Source of the DNA: JALNZF01 sp964447405
GTDB lineage: Bacteria; Nitrospirota; UBA9217
Reading direction: 5' to 3'
DNA length: 64,000 nucleotides
NCBI GenBank assembly: GCA_964447405.1
Contig: CAYUSP010000001.1
Location: 186,001-250,000 of the forward strand
Made by a program: the position numbers and the translations under genes. A model generated the notes under the pieces. It was given only the letters and a program-made list of their open reading frames with translations. It had not been told where the DNA came from and searched no databases. This document shows, piece after piece, positions 7,586 through 16,546 of the stretch. Numbering within the stretch: the first letter of the stretch is position 1; each line of letters starts with the position of its first letter.

Positions 7586-8869
7586 ATGCGTGTTGTCTTT
7601 CTCATTCTCATGCTCGTTCATGTTCTGACAACCCCCTTATTCGCAATAGAGAAAAAGACGGCAAAACCCGTCAAGGACCTGTCCAATCTGATAGCTGTTT
7701 TTGATTTTGATGTTGTAGGCAAAGTTGACAAGGATATTGCCCGTCCCCTGTCAGACAGCGTCCGCGGCGTGATCGTGAAATCCGGAACGTATAAGGTCAT
7801 GGACCGGGCGAACATGGACCGCATTCTGAGGGAGCAGGCATTCCAGATGTCAGGCGGCGTCCTGAAGGACAAGGCAGTCGAGGCGGGCCAGTTCCTCGGC
7901 GTCGGTAAACTTGTGATCGGATCCATCGGACTTGTAGGCAGGACCTACATGATCTCGCTTTCTCTGGTTAATATTGAGTCAGGGGAAACGGAAAGAGTCG
8001 AGGAGGACACCTGTAAATGCGAGATCGATGAACTGATAGAATCAGTCAAAAGGGCAGCGGGCAAAATTATTGCCGGAGGGCCGCCCCCACCTTCGCTGCC
8101 GCCTGCACCCGCGCCGACGCGCATCGATTTGCTTCCTCAGGCGCCTGTCCCTGTACTTTCTCCTTCCGGGATCACGTTTAGGGAAACGGTGACTGGCATG
8201 GATTTTATCCTCATCAAGGGTGGGTGTTTCCAGATGGGAGATGTATTCAACGATGGTGACCGCGATGAAAGGCCGGTTCATGAGGTCTGTGTCGAGGACT
8301 ACTACATCGGGAAATATGAAGTAACGCAAGGGCAGTGGAAGGCTATAAAGGGGAAAAATCCTGCTTCGAACAAGAAAAGCGACATGCATCCTGTAGAGGA
8401 TGTTAGCTGGAACGATACTCAAGACTTTATTAAGGAGTTGAATCAGAAAACCAACAGGTATTTCCGCCTTCCCACTGAAACAGAATGGGAATACGCCGCG
8501 CGCAGCGGGGGACAACGGGAAAAATGGGCGGGCACGAATAATGAGTCAGATCTCAACAATTACTCCTGGAACGAAAACAATGCAAACAGAGAGACGCATC
8601 CTGTTGGCCAGAAGCGCCCCAACGCTCTGGGATTGTACGACATGACCGGTAATGTGTGGGAATGGGTTGGCGACTGGTACGACCGGAGCTATTACGAGGA
8701 GAGCATGAGAAGCAACCCCGGTGGCCCGAGCCGCGGCAGTGACCGCGTCTTCCGCGGTGGCTCCTATAAGGACAAGGCCAAGGACCTCAGGACGGTAAAA
8801 AGGGAGAAGAAATCAAACCGCAAGGGCGACGACGAACGTGGTTTCCGCCTTGTCCTCCCGGCACGGTAA
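7586..8869 (+). CDS. Secreted fusion of CsgG-like and formylglycine-generating-enzyme-like domains
   Basis: A 427-residue protein with a signal peptide (cleavage near residue 20). Residues about 35-155 resemble the CsgG-like curli-assembly fold seen in many periplasmic proteins (IAVFDFDVVGK, DSVRGVIVKSGTYKVMDRANMDRILREQ). A proline-rich linker (about 163-190) follows. Residues about 205-425 are an FGE/SUMF1-type domain with GGCFQMGD, YYIGKYEVTQGQW, RLPTETEWEYAAR, TGNVWEW and VFRGGSY. I do not see the catalytic cysteine pair of true formylglycine enzymes in its C-terminal part, so this is probably a binding or scaffolding member. AGGAGG sits 5 bases before the ATG. Function is inferred only at the domain level. 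Confidence 0.85.
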   Translation: MRVVFLILMLVHVLTTPLFAIEKKTAKPVKDLSNLIAVFDFDVVGKVDKDIARPLSDSVRGVIVKSGTYKVMDRANMDRILREQAFQMSGGVLKDKAVEAGQFLGVGKLVIGSIGLVGRTYMISLSLVNIESGETERVEEDTCKCEIDELIESVKRAAGKIIAGGPPPPSLPPAPAPTRIDLLPQAPVPVLSPSGITFRETVTGMDFILIKGGCFQMGDVFNDGDRDERPVHEVCVEDYYIGKYEVTQGQWKAIKGKNPASNKKSDMHPVEDVSWNDTQDFIKELNQKTNRYFRLPTETEWEYAARSGGQREKWAGTNNESDLNNYSWNENNANRETHPVGQKRPNALGLYDMTGNVWEWVGDWYDRSYYEESMRSNPGGPSRGSDRVFRGGSYKDKAKDLRTVKREKKSNRKGDDERGFRLVLPAR

Positions 8870-8899
8870 CTGCATTCACCTGAATTAAGCGGAGGTTTT

Positions 8900-9658
8900 G
8901 TGTTCTGTTCGAATTGCGGTAATGAAGCACCAGAAGGTTCGGCTTTCTGCCAGCACTGCGGTACAAAACTGGCCGCTGGACCAGGGCTGGAACAGGTCGG
9001 GGGACGGGTAAAAACTCCCTGGGAGGACCGTGAACAAAACGGTTTTGTATCCGGTCTGTTTAGCACCATCAGGGAGGTTTTGTTCACTCCGTCCGCCTTT
9101 TTTAAAAAAATGCAGGTAAAAGGAGGTTTGACTGATCCGCTTCTCTTCGGTCTCATCGTCGGAATGGTCGGCTTAATGTTCCTGTATTTTTGGGATATTG
9201 TATTGCACGACAGTGTGAGGAACATGCTGACGCCGGAATTACGGGCTATCGCAAGAGACTCATTGGCCCAGAGCATGGGTGTTGCTGTTACCGCTGCCAT
9301 TACCCCGCTGATGCTCGTTATCTGGTTGTTCACAGTTTCCGGTCTCCTGAATCTATTCCTTATGTTTGTCCGCGGTGCCAGGGCTGGCTATGAGGCGACT
9401 TTTCGGGTCGTTAGCTACAGCCTGTCACCGTTCTTTTTTCTCGCAATACCATTTTGTGGCAGCTTGCTTACTGCTATCTGGTTCATCACGCTTGCGGTTA
9501 TTGGACTCAGGGAAGCACATGAAACTTCGGGAGGGAAAGCGGCGTTTGCTGTTTTCTTTCCCGTGCTTTGCTGCTGCGGTTTCATGATCCTTGCCGCTGT
9601 CTTGTTCATGGGTGCAGTTGCTGCGTCGTTTGGGACCTTGATGCATATGTCGAATTAG
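8900..9658 (+). CDS. Zinc-ribbon and Yip1-like membrane protein
   Basis: A 252-residue protein starting at GTG 8900 with GGAGG at 8891-8895. The N-terminus is a zinc ribbon (C3-x2-C6 and C18-x2-C21: FCSNCG...FCQHCG). A linker is followed by an amphipathic stretch and about four membrane segments between residues 75 and 250, in the arrangement of the Yip1/YIF1 superfamily. Bacterial members are uncharacterised; the soluble ribbon is probably cytoplasmic. It follows the CsgG/FGE-like gene by 30 bases and may be cotranscribed with it. Confidence 0.75.
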   Translation: MFCSNCGNEAPEGSAFCQHCGTKLAAGPGLEQVGGRVKTPWEDREQNGFVSGLFSTIREVLFTPSAFFKKMQVKGGLTDPLLFGLIVGMVGLMFLYFWDIVLHDSVRNMLTPELRAIARDSLAQSMGVAVTAAITPLMLVIWLFTVSGLLNLFLMFVRGARAGYEATFRVVSYSLSPFFFLAIPFCGSLLTAIWFITLAVIGLREAHETSGGKAAFAVFFPVLCCCGFMILAAVLFMGAVAASFGTLMHMSN

Positions 9659-9783
9659 GTGTTGAATTAGAATACAGATCTTCATTAACTTCGGGACTGC
9701 AGAATATTTTTCTGTTGCTTTGACACCATGCTCCTGATATTCTTTCATTGCAAATGTCATGATCCCATTTTACGGAGAGTGTT

Positions 9784-10329
9784 ATGAGCCATGCGCATGA
9801 CGATATCACCGGCGGCAAATTGAGGTCCTCCTTGGGTTCGGAACTGCTGATTCGGGATGTTATGACCAAGGGGGTTATCACCGTATCAAAGTACGAGCGG
9901 ATTATGCATGTCGCTGACATCTTGACGGAAAAGAACATTAGCGGCCTTCCCGTTGTTGACAAGGAAGACAAGGTCGTCGGGATCATCACCCAGGCGGACA
10001 TTCTCTCCATGGTCGGGGTCAGCCGGGATCATACCTTTAAGGACCTGTTGAAATATATGTTGGGCGAACCGCTGCACGAACGCAAGATAGGTGATCTGGT
10101 CGGCGATATCATGACCTCACCGGCGCTGACGATAAAACCTGATGACACCATTGCTGATGCCGTGCGGATCATGGATTTGAAGCGGATCAGGAGGCTGACA
10201 GTTACCGATGTACAGGGACGACTGCTCGGGATCATCACCAGGGCCGACATCCTGAAAGCGGTGATCGTCAAACTGAAAACTCACGCCCGTAATGCTGCGC
10301 ATGGCGCACTAGAGCAAGAAAGTACTTGA
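9784..10329 (+). CDS. CBS-domain pair protein
   Basis: A 181-residue cytoplasmic protein made of two CBS motifs (about 23-85 and 104-165), each with the usual start (RDVMTKGVITV, GDIMTSPALTI) and end (VGIITQADIL, LGIITRADIL). Such stand-alone pairs bind adenine nucleotides and regulate a partner, but no partner is fused here. GGAGAG precedes the ATG. The -35 of the pyr promoter overlaps its stop codon. Confidence 0.85.
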   Translation: MSHAHDDITGGKLRSSLGSELLIRDVMTKGVITVSKYERIMHVADILTEKNISGLPVVDKEDKVVGIITQADILSMVGVSRDHTFKDLLKYMLGEPLHERKIGDLVGDIMTSPALTIKPDDTIADAVRIMDLKRIRRLTVTDVQGRLLGIITRADILKAVIVKLKTHARNAAHGALEQEST

Positions 10330-10355
10330 CAGAAAAGCAGCGGATAGGGTAATGT
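10326..10355 (+). promoter_or_regulatory. Candidate promoter of the pyr operon
   Basis: A perfect TTGACA (10326-10331) overlaps the stop of the CBS gene. A weak -10 (GGTAAT at 16 or TAATGT at 18 bases) follows. Transcription would start near 10360, just before the PyrR-binding element. Confidence 0.5.
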
Positions 10356-10379
10356 ACGTCCGTCGCTGGCAATCCTCTT

Positions 10380-10412
10380 TAAATCTGGCCCTGTGAGGCT
10401 AGGAAGGGTCAA
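10380..10412 (+). promoter_or_regulatory. PyrR-binding RNA element (anti-antiterminator) in the pyr leader
   Basis: The leader contains TGGCCC (10386-10391) pairing with GGGTCA (10406-10411) around the loop TGTGAGGCTAGGAA. This matches the conserved PyrR target, in which a GUGAGGCU-type terminal loop and a GGAAGGG bulge region are diagnostic. PyrR bound with UMP would stabilise this fold, block the antiterminator and allow the terminator at 10459-10492 to form. Confidence 0.8.
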
Positions 10413-10458
10413 GAATGAAAAAGCATTTCAGCGGAAACGCTTACTCACTGAATACACC

Positions 10459-10492
10459 AACCTTTTCCCCAATCCGGGAGAAGGTTTTTTTT
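10459..10492 (+). terminator. Attenuator terminator upstream of pyrR
   Basis: An 11-base-pair stem (10459-10469 with 10476-10486, one G-U pair) closes a six-base loop and is followed by eight T residues. It lies between the PyrR-binding element and pyrR, the standard layout of pyrimidine attenuation. Confidence 0.85.
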
Positions 10493-10578
10493 ATGCTTTT
10501 TTTGGGTAACCCCGCCACAAGGTCTTACTCGGCAACCGTGCTTGAGCGTCTTTTTGGCAGAATCGGGTGTGCAATGTA

Positions 10579-11124
10579 ATGAGTATTAAAGAAAAAGCGC
10601 TGATACTCGACAAGGCCGGGATAGACCGGGCACTGACGCGTGTTGCACATGAGATCCTTGAAAAGAACAAGGGCGCCATGGGCATCGTGCTGGTCGGCAT
10701 ACAACGGGGTGGTGTGCACCTGGCGAAGCGTCTCTCCGCAAAGATTCGGGAGATCGAAAAGATTGATGTTCCTGTCGGAAGCCTCGATATCACCATGTAT
10801 CGGGACGATCTGTCAACCCGAAAATCACAGCCCGTGCCGCAGGCCACGGACATCCCATTCGATATTTCAGGCCGTGTAATGGTACTCGTAGACGACGTAC
10901 TGTTTACCGGAAGGACCATCAGGGCCGCACTGAACAGCATCATGGATTATGGCAGGCCTACGCGTATCCAGCTGGCGGTCCTTGTAGATCGGGGACACCG
11001 GGAACTCCCGATTCGGGCGGATTATGTGGGCAAGAATCTTCCAACCGCGTCAAAAGAGAAGGTGGAGGTAATGCTTGCCGAGGACGGGGTGGATGAAAAA
11101 GTGGTGATTTTGGGAGAAGAGTAA
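10579..11124 (+). CDS. pyrR: PyrR bifunctional pyr-operon regulator / uracil phosphoribosyltransferase
   Basis: PyrR senses UMP and binds pyr leader RNA; many members also convert uracil and PRPP to UMP. The protein has the PRPP loop VMVLVDDVLFTGRTIRAAL, LVGIQRGGVHLAKRL and LAVLVDRGHRELPIRADYVGKNLPT, matching Bacillus PyrR along its length (181 residues from ATG 10579). An in-frame GTG at 10567 adds four residues that homologues lack; neither start has a strong Shine-Dalgarno. It is the first gene after the attenuator and so probably regulates its own operon. Confidence 0.95.
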   Translation: MSIKEKALILDKAGIDRALTRVAHEILEKNKGAMGIVLVGIQRGGVHLAKRLSAKIREIEKIDVPVGSLDITMYRDDLSTRKSQPVPQATDIPFDISGRVMVLVDDVLFTGRTIRAALNSIMDYGRPTRIQLAVLVDRGHRELPIRADYVGKNLPTASKEKVEVMLAEDGVDEKVVILGEE

Positions 11125-11199
11125 CGGCAGGGTCAAGGGTCATGTAGCAAGGGTCGGTCATAAGGAAAGAAGAGGGGAAAGTAGAACGGGTCAAGCAGT

Positions 11200-11250
11200 A
11201 TGGATCATGGTAATCCCCATGACCTCTGACCTGTGCCCCACATGATCCAT
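11200..11250 (+). repeat. Inverted repeat before pyrB
   Basis: ATGGATCATG (11200-11209) and CATGATCCAT (11241-11250) are perfect 10-base inverted copies separated by 31 bases. They could form a stem that ends right at the GGAG ribosome-binding site (11251-11254) of pyrB. No T-run follows, so it is not a terminator. Confidence 0.6.
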
Positions 11251-11259
11251 GGAGTTCAT

Positions 11260-12189
11260 ATGGCACTCAGCACGAAAGATTTGATCGGGATAAAAGGTAT
11301 GTCCGCCCGGGAAATTGAGCTTATTCTCGATACAGCGGCCACGTTCCGGGATGTATCGGAACGGGACATTAAAAAAGTGCCAGCTCTCCGGGGAAAGACG
11401 GTCATCAACCTGTTCTATGAGGCAAGCACAAGGACAAGAACATCCTTCGAGCTTGCCGGGAAGCGTCTCTCCGCTGATGTGATCAATATATCGACCTCGA
11501 CAAGCAGTGCGAGCAAAGGCGAAACGCTGCTCGATACAGCGAGGAACATTGAGGCGATGAAATGCGACATGATAATCGTGAGGCATGCTTGTTCCGGGGC
11601 TCCTGAATTCCTGTCAAAGCGCCTGAAGAGCTCGGTGATCAACGCTGGCGATGGATTTCACGAACATCCTACTCAGGCGCTGCTCGATCTTTTCACTATG
11701 CGGGAGAAACTCGGCAAGATCAGCGGTCTTACCGTAGTCATCGCTGGAGATATTGCCCACAGCAGGGTGGCGCGGTCCAACATCCACAGCCTCACCACCA
11801 TGGGAGCACGCGTACGTGTCTGCGGTCCGCCCACCATGATTCCTGTTGACATCGATAAACTTGGCGCAGCAGTCTACTATGATATGGACAAGGCGGTAGA
11901 AGGTGCGGACGTAATCATGATGCTTCGGCTTCAATTGGAGCGTCAGTCAGCAGGACTCTTTCCCGGCGCTCGTGAATACGCCAGACTGTATGGACTGAAC
12001 CGAATGCGCCTGGAGCTAGCAGAAAAGCATGCGCTGGTTATGCACCCGGGGCCGATGAATCGCGGGGTGGAGATATCATCGGAGGTCGCAGACGGTTCAT
12101 CAGTGATCCTTGATCAGGTGACGAACGGCGTCGCAATTCGGATGGCGGTCATGTTCCTGCTTTCAGGCGGCACAAAAACAGAATCCTGA
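11260..12189 (+). CDS. pyrB: Aspartate carbamoyltransferase, catalytic chain
   Basis: Condenses carbamoyl phosphate and aspartate, the committed step of pyrimidine synthesis. The carbamoyl-phosphate loop STRTRTSFE, the 80s-type loop STSSASKGET, HPTQALLD and the aspartate-site stretch HPGPMNRGVEI are all present (309 residues, normal for the chain). ATG 11260 is chosen over GTG 11233 because GGAG lies five bases upstream and homologues begin near here. No pyrI regulatory chain is in the window; control is more likely by the PyrR attenuator. Confidence 0.96.
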   Translation: MALSTKDLIGIKGMSAREIELILDTAATFRDVSERDIKKVPALRGKTVINLFYEASTRTRTSFELAGKRLSADVINISTSTSSASKGETLLDTARNIEAMKCDMIIVRHACSGAPEFLSKRLKSSVINAGDGFHEHPTQALLDLFTMREKLGKISGLTVVIAGDIAHSRVARSNIHSLTTMGARVRVCGPPTMIPVDIDKLGAAVYYDMDKAVEGADVIMMLRLQLERQSAGLFPGAREYARLYGLNRMRLELAEKHALVMHPGPMNRGVEISSEVADGSSVILDQVTNGVAIRMAVMFLLSGGTKTES

Positions 12190-12279
12190 TGCGATTTGCC
12201 GCAGGGCACGCTAAGCAGATAATTATTCAGCAAAGATGACTCCGATGGAATCGTTCTTTGCGAAGAGAAAAGGATTTTC

Positions 12280-13542
12280 ATGAATCTCATCATTAAAAAT
12301 GGCCGCCTCATCGATCCTGCGAATAAGGTAGACGAAAAGCTTGATCTTCTCGTGTCCGGTGGAAAAATAGCCAAAATAGTCAAGGCCGGTTCGTTGTCAA
12401 CGGACGGGGTGCAGATGATCGATGCTTCCGATATGATCGTGGTTCCGGGCCTCATTGACATGCATGTGCACCTGCGGGAACCGGGTTTTGAGTACAAGGA
12501 AACCATTGCGAGCGGCACCGCAGCGGCAAAAGCAGGCGGTTTTACTTCGGTATGCTGCATGCCGAACACGAACCCCGTAAACGACAACCGTTCGGTGACA
12601 GAATTAATACTGTCACAGGCGCGGAACGCCGCAGCCCGCGTCTATCCTGTCGGCGCAATCACCAAGGGGTCTAAGGGAGAGGAACTGTCCGAGATGGGCG
12701 AACTGCATGATGCCGGATGCAGGGCGGTTTCGGATGACGGAAGACCGGTGGTGAATGGCGCGATCATGCGGCGCGCCCTTGAATACTCCCGGATATTCGA
12801 TTTGCTGGTCATTGCACACTGCGAGGATACCGCGCTCACGGCGAAGGGGGTAATGAACGAAGGCAGGGTATCGACCGAGCTCGGCCTCCGGGGCATTCCC
12901 CGGGCAGCAGAGGATGTAATGACAGCCAGGGATATCGCTCTCGCTGAACTGACAGGAGGAAGACTGCATATTGCCCATGTGAGCACAGCGGGTTCGGTCC
13001 GCATAATTCGTGATGCCAAGACAAGGGGTGTCTTGGTCACAGCGGAGACCTGCCCTCACTACTTTTCACTGACCGAGGAAGCAGTGCGGGGGTATAATAC
13101 GCTGGCAAAAATGAACCCGCCGCTCCGCACGTCGGATGATGTGGCAGCGATAAAGCAGGGCCTCAAAGACGGGACCCTGGACGTAATTGCCACGGACCAT
13201 GCACCCCACGCAGAGGATGAAAAATCCGGAGAATTCGATTATGCGCCTTTCGGGATCGTTGGTCTTGAGACCGCGGTGGGGCTCACGCTGAGACTGGTTG
13301 AGGAAGGCGTGCTCTCGTTGAACGAGGTTGTTCGGAAAATGAGTTTTAACCCCGCGCAAACCATGAAGATTGGCAGGGGAACACTGTCGGTCGGTGTTGA
13401 TGCGGATATCACGATCATCGATCCGAACCTGGTCTGGACGGTCGATGCCTCGCAGCTGAAATCAAAATCGAGAAATACTCCGTTTCACGGGTGGAAGTTG
13501 AAGGGAAAAGCGATGAGGACGATCGTGGGAGGCATTACCTGA
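12280..13542 (+). CDS. pyrC: Dihydroorotase
   Basis: Zn amidohydrolase that closes carbamoyl aspartate to dihydroorotate in the cytoplasm. The metal motif D60-M-H62-V-H64-LREPG, the C-terminal ATDHAPH motif and the length (420 residues) fit class I dihydroorotase. The stop TGA shares its last base with the ATG of the phosphoesterase gene that follows. It lies 90 bases after pyrB. Confidence 0.96.
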   Translation: MNLIIKNGRLIDPANKVDEKLDLLVSGGKIAKIVKAGSLSTDGVQMIDASDMIVVPGLIDMHVHLREPGFEYKETIASGTAAAKAGGFTSVCCMPNTNPVNDNRSVTELILSQARNAAARVYPVGAITKGSKGEELSEMGELHDAGCRAVSDDGRPVVNGAIMRRALEYSRIFDLLVIAHCEDTALTAKGVMNEGRVSTELGLRGIPRAAEDVMTARDIALAELTGGRLHIAHVSTAGSVRIIRDAKTRGVLVTAETCPHYFSLTEEAVRGYNTLAKMNPPLRTSDDVAAIKQGLKDGTLDVIATDHAPHAEDEKSGEFDYAPFGIVGLETAVGLTLRLVEEGVLSLNEVVRKMSFNPAQTMKIGRGTLSVGVDADITIIDPNLVWTVDASQLKSKSRNTPFHGWKLKGKAMRTIVGGIT

Positions 13543-14417
13543 TGCGGAATGCCAAGCTATGGGCTACGCAGCTGCTGCTTCTGGTGGTCGCAGGAACTGC
13601 TGTTGCCGCTCAGAACCAGCAGATCACCCAAAGACTTGCGACGCTTGAGAAGCTCCCGACGAAGTTCTCCTTTATTGTTTTTGGAGACAACCGGGCGGGA
13701 GATCCTTCCTGCGACGCGGTTTATCGGCAAATGATCGCGGCTGCTCTGGAGCGGAAGCCGGATTTTATCATGAATACCGGGGACCAGATTGACAAACCGG
13801 GCAATAGTGCTCATTGGGACCGGTTCTGGGAGCTTTCGAAGAATGTGACCATGCCTTACTTCCTGACTGTCGGGAATCATGATATTCATATCGAAGTGGC
13901 GGGTAGCGAAGAGACCTACCTGGCGCAGGTTGATCTGCCCGGGAAGGAACTCTACTACTCATTTACAGCCGGGAATGCCTTGTTTATCGTGCTTGATACC
14001 TATATCAAAGGCGAGGACAAGCGTATCATGGGCGAGCAACTCTCTTGGCTTGAGGGCATCCTGGCGAATGCTATGCCGAAACATCGTTTTGTATTCCTGC
14101 ATCATCCGCTTTATCCCGAAAAAGGAAAGGGCAAACATCACGGAAACAGCCTTGACCGGTACTCCGCAGAGCGGGACAGGTTGCATGCGCTCTTCAGGAA
14201 GTATAATGTATCCATGGTTTTTTCCGGTCATGAACACCTCTATCTTCGGAAGAACGTGGAAGAGCTTCCCTATATAATATCCGGTGGTGCTGGTGCGCCG
14301 CTCTATACCGATGACTCGAACGGTGGCTATTTCCACTATGTGCGCGTTATGGTGGACGGCGACCAGATTCAAGCGGAAGTCCTTGATAGCAAGGGCATGG
14401 TAAGGGACCGGTTTTAA
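13542..14417 (+). CDS. Secreted calcineurin-like metallophosphoesterase
   Basis: A 291-residue protein with a signal peptide (hydrophobic core LLLLVVAGTAVA, cleavage near residue 20). All metal-site blocks of the superfamily are present in order: FGDNRAGD, NTGDQID, VGNHDIH, FLHHPLY and FSGHEHLY. It is therefore probably an active periplasmic phosphoesterase. The ATG overlaps the pyrC stop by one base, so it is cotranscribed with pyrimidine genes. Its substrate is unknown; scavenging nucleotides or sugar phosphates outside the cell is only a guess from context. Confidence 0.88.
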   Translation: MRNAKLWATQLLLLVVAGTAVAAQNQQITQRLATLEKLPTKFSFIVFGDNRAGDPSCDAVYRQMIAAALERKPDFIMNTGDQIDKPGNSAHWDRFWELSKNVTMPYFLTVGNHDIHIEVAGSEETYLAQVDLPGKELYYSFTAGNALFIVLDTYIKGEDKRIMGEQLSWLEGILANAMPKHRFVFLHHPLYPEKGKGKHHGNSLDRYSAERDRLHALFRKYNVSMVFSGHEHLYLRKNVEELPYIISGGAGAPLYTDDSNGGYFHYVRVMVDGDQIQAEVLDSKGMVRDRF

Positions 14418-14459
14418 ATCGTGGATTGACGGTCGTAGATTGAAGGAAGGTATGCATTC

Positions 14460-15581
14460 ATGAAAAAAGCGATTCTTGCATTGACCGACGGCTTGGTGTT
14501 TGAAGGCTACTCCTTCGGTTCGGAAGGCGAAACCTCCGGTGAGGTCGTGTTTAATACGAGCATGACCGGGTATCAGGAGATCCTGACCGATCCATCTTAC
14601 AAAGGTCAGATCGTGACCATGACGTACACTCAGATCGGAAATTATGGAGTGAACGATGAGGATGTTGAGTCAGCGCGGCCTTATGTCGAGGGATTCATCG
14701 TCAAGGAGTATCTCGATATTCCGAGCAACTGGAGGGCAAAGAGGTCTTTGCATGAGTATCTCCGGGACAGCGGTATTGTGGGCATTCAGGGGATCGACAC
14801 CCGCGCACTGACCAGGCATCTCCGTGATTTCGGTGCCCAGGCCGGTATTATTACCACCAGGCAGGACGATGCTCGCGACATTGTTGCGCGGGCGAGGATG
14901 CTGCCGAAGATGAGCGGGCTCGATCTGGTGAAGGAGGTTACCTGCAAGGCCGCCTATACTTGGGATGAAGGCGACTGGGAGCTCAAGAGCGGGTATAGCA
15001 GAAAGACCTCGTCGCGGTACCATGTGGTGGCTTATGATTACGGCATCAAGCGCAACATCCTGCGGCTTCTGACCAGTGCGGGATGCGATGTCACCGTCGT
15101 ACCAGCAACCATGCCTGCCGAGGAAGTGCTGGCCATGAATCCGGATGGCATCTTTCTGTCGAATGGCCCCGGGGACCCGGAGCCGGTTACGTATGCCATC
15201 GAGAACATAAAAAAGGTCCTGGGAAAGAAGCCGGTATTCGGCATCTGCCTGGGGCAGCAGCTGTTCGGTCTTGCTCTTGGCGGCAGGACGTATAAGTTGA
15301 AATTCGGCCATCACGGGGGGAACCAGCCGATCATGGATCTCTCCACGCGCAAAGTAGAAATTGCATCGGAGAACCATGGTTTTGCCGTGGATATGGAAAC
15401 AGTGAAGGACAAGGTTGACATGACCCATATGAATCTGAACGATAAGACCTGTGAGGGTATTCAGCACAGGACACTTCCGGCATTTTCGGTGCAGTATCAC
15501 CCAGAGGCCTCGCCTGGCCCGCATGACAGCCGGTACCTGTTCCAGCGGTTCGTGGATATGATGGAGAAGCATAGGCAATAG
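14460..15581 (+). CDS. carA: Carbamoyl-phosphate synthase, glutamine-hydrolysing small subunit
   Basis: CarA supplies ammonia from glutamine to CarB. The N-terminal domain has VVFNTSMTGYQEILTDPSY. The class I amidotransferase half has the nucleophile Cys in FGICLGQQLFGLALGG and the His-Glu pair in YHPEASPGP. The length of 373 residues is standard. GGAAGG lies nine bases before the ATG. It is separated from carB by a radical SAM gene. Confidence 0.97.
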   Translation: MKKAILALTDGLVFEGYSFGSEGETSGEVVFNTSMTGYQEILTDPSYKGQIVTMTYTQIGNYGVNDEDVESARPYVEGFIVKEYLDIPSNWRAKRSLHEYLRDSGIVGIQGIDTRALTRHLRDFGAQAGIITTRQDDARDIVARARMLPKMSGLDLVKEVTCKAAYTWDEGDWELKSGYSRKTSSRYHVVAYDYGIKRNILRLLTSAGCDVTVVPATMPAEEVLAMNPDGIFLSNGPGDPEPVTYAIENIKKVLGKKPVFGICLGQQLFGLALGGRTYKLKFGHHGGNQPIMDLSTRKVEIASENHGFAVDMETVKDKVDMTHMNLNDKTCEGIQHRTLPAFSVQYHPEASPGPHDSRYLFQRFVDMMEKHRQ

Positions 15582-15589
15582 GGTTTTAG

Positions 15590-16486
15590 ATGGTTTCTCA
15601 AGAAGAACTGGAAATACGCATTGAGGCTGCATACCAGCTCCTCGAATCCTGCCATGTCTGCCCGCGTGAATGCGGAGTGAACCGCCTGAAGAACGACAAG
15701 CTCGGCTTCTGCAGGTCCGGCCTGAATCCCGTGGTCTCGAGCGCGAGCCCTCATCATGGAGAAGAGCCGCCGCTGTCAGGCACCCGCGGTTCGGGGACCA
15801 TATTTTTCACAAACTGCAATTTGAGTTGTGTGTACTGCCAGAATTACCCGATCAGCCATATGGGAAATGGCGTCGAGCGGACGACGGGAGAACTTGCGTG
15901 CCAGATGCTTTCCCTGCAGGAGCAGGGATGTCATAACCTGAATCTGGTAACGCCGACGCATTTCATGCCGCAGATTCTGAAGGCCCTAGGCATGGCCCGG
16001 AAGCGGGGTTTTGCTCTGCCGATCGTTTATAATACCAGCGGATACGAGTCTGCTGAAGCGCTCCGGCTGCTGGAAGGCATCGTTGACATTTACCTGCCGG
16101 ATATGCGCTATTCGGACAACCAGATCGCGATGCAGTATTCCATCGCCCCGCATTACACGGAGATCAATCAGGCGGCTGTTAAGGAAATGTACCGACAGGT
16201 CGGGAACCTGGTGCTTGACGAACACGGTGTGGCGAAGCAGGGGCTGATCATCCGTCATCTGATCCTGCCCCATGGCAAGTCCGGCACTGAGGAAGTGATG
16301 AAATTCCTGTCAGAGCAAATCTCGAAGGACGTATCTATCAGCCTGATGGCGCAATATTTTCCTGCATACCGGGCGAGGGAGTTCAAAGAGATCAACAGAC
16401 GCATACATCCCGAGGAGTATGATGGTGCGTATCAATCCATGATGAAGCATGGGTTGGAGAATGGCTGGGTGCAGGAAATCGAGTAG
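15590..16486 (+). CDS. Radical SAM protein, PflA-like
   Basis: A 298-residue protein with the radical SAM cluster motif C76-x3-C80-x2-C83 (TNCNLSCVYCQN) and an extra Cys group near the N-terminus (C21, C24, C28, C41). It belongs to the COG1313-type group often labelled putative pyruvate formate-lyase activating enzyme; the substrate is not known. It begins eight bases after carA stops and lies between carA and carB, so it is probably cotranscribed with them. No glycyl-radical enzyme is in the window. Confidence 0.85.
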   Translation: MVSQEELEIRIEAAYQLLESCHVCPRECGVNRLKNDKLGFCRSGLNPVVSSASPHHGEEPPLSGTRGSGTIFFTNCNLSCVYCQNYPISHMGNGVERTTGELACQMLSLQEQGCHNLNLVTPTHFMPQILKALGMARKRGFALPIVYNTSGYESAEALRLLEGIVDIYLPDMRYSDNQIAMQYSIAPHYTEINQAAVKEMYRQVGNLVLDEHGVAKQGLIIRHLILPHGKSGTEEVMKFLSEQISKDVSISLMAQYFPAYRAREFKEINRRIHPEEYDGAYQSMMKHGLENGWVQEIE

Positions 16487-16546
16487 TCGTTCTGAGCGCA
16501 ACGTTCAGCGGTCATAGTTTATCGTTCTGAGTGAAGGAAGGGATAC

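Noticed and set aside
9720..9745. TTGACA upstream of the CBS gene
   Set aside because: No acceptable -10 box at 16 to 18 bases.
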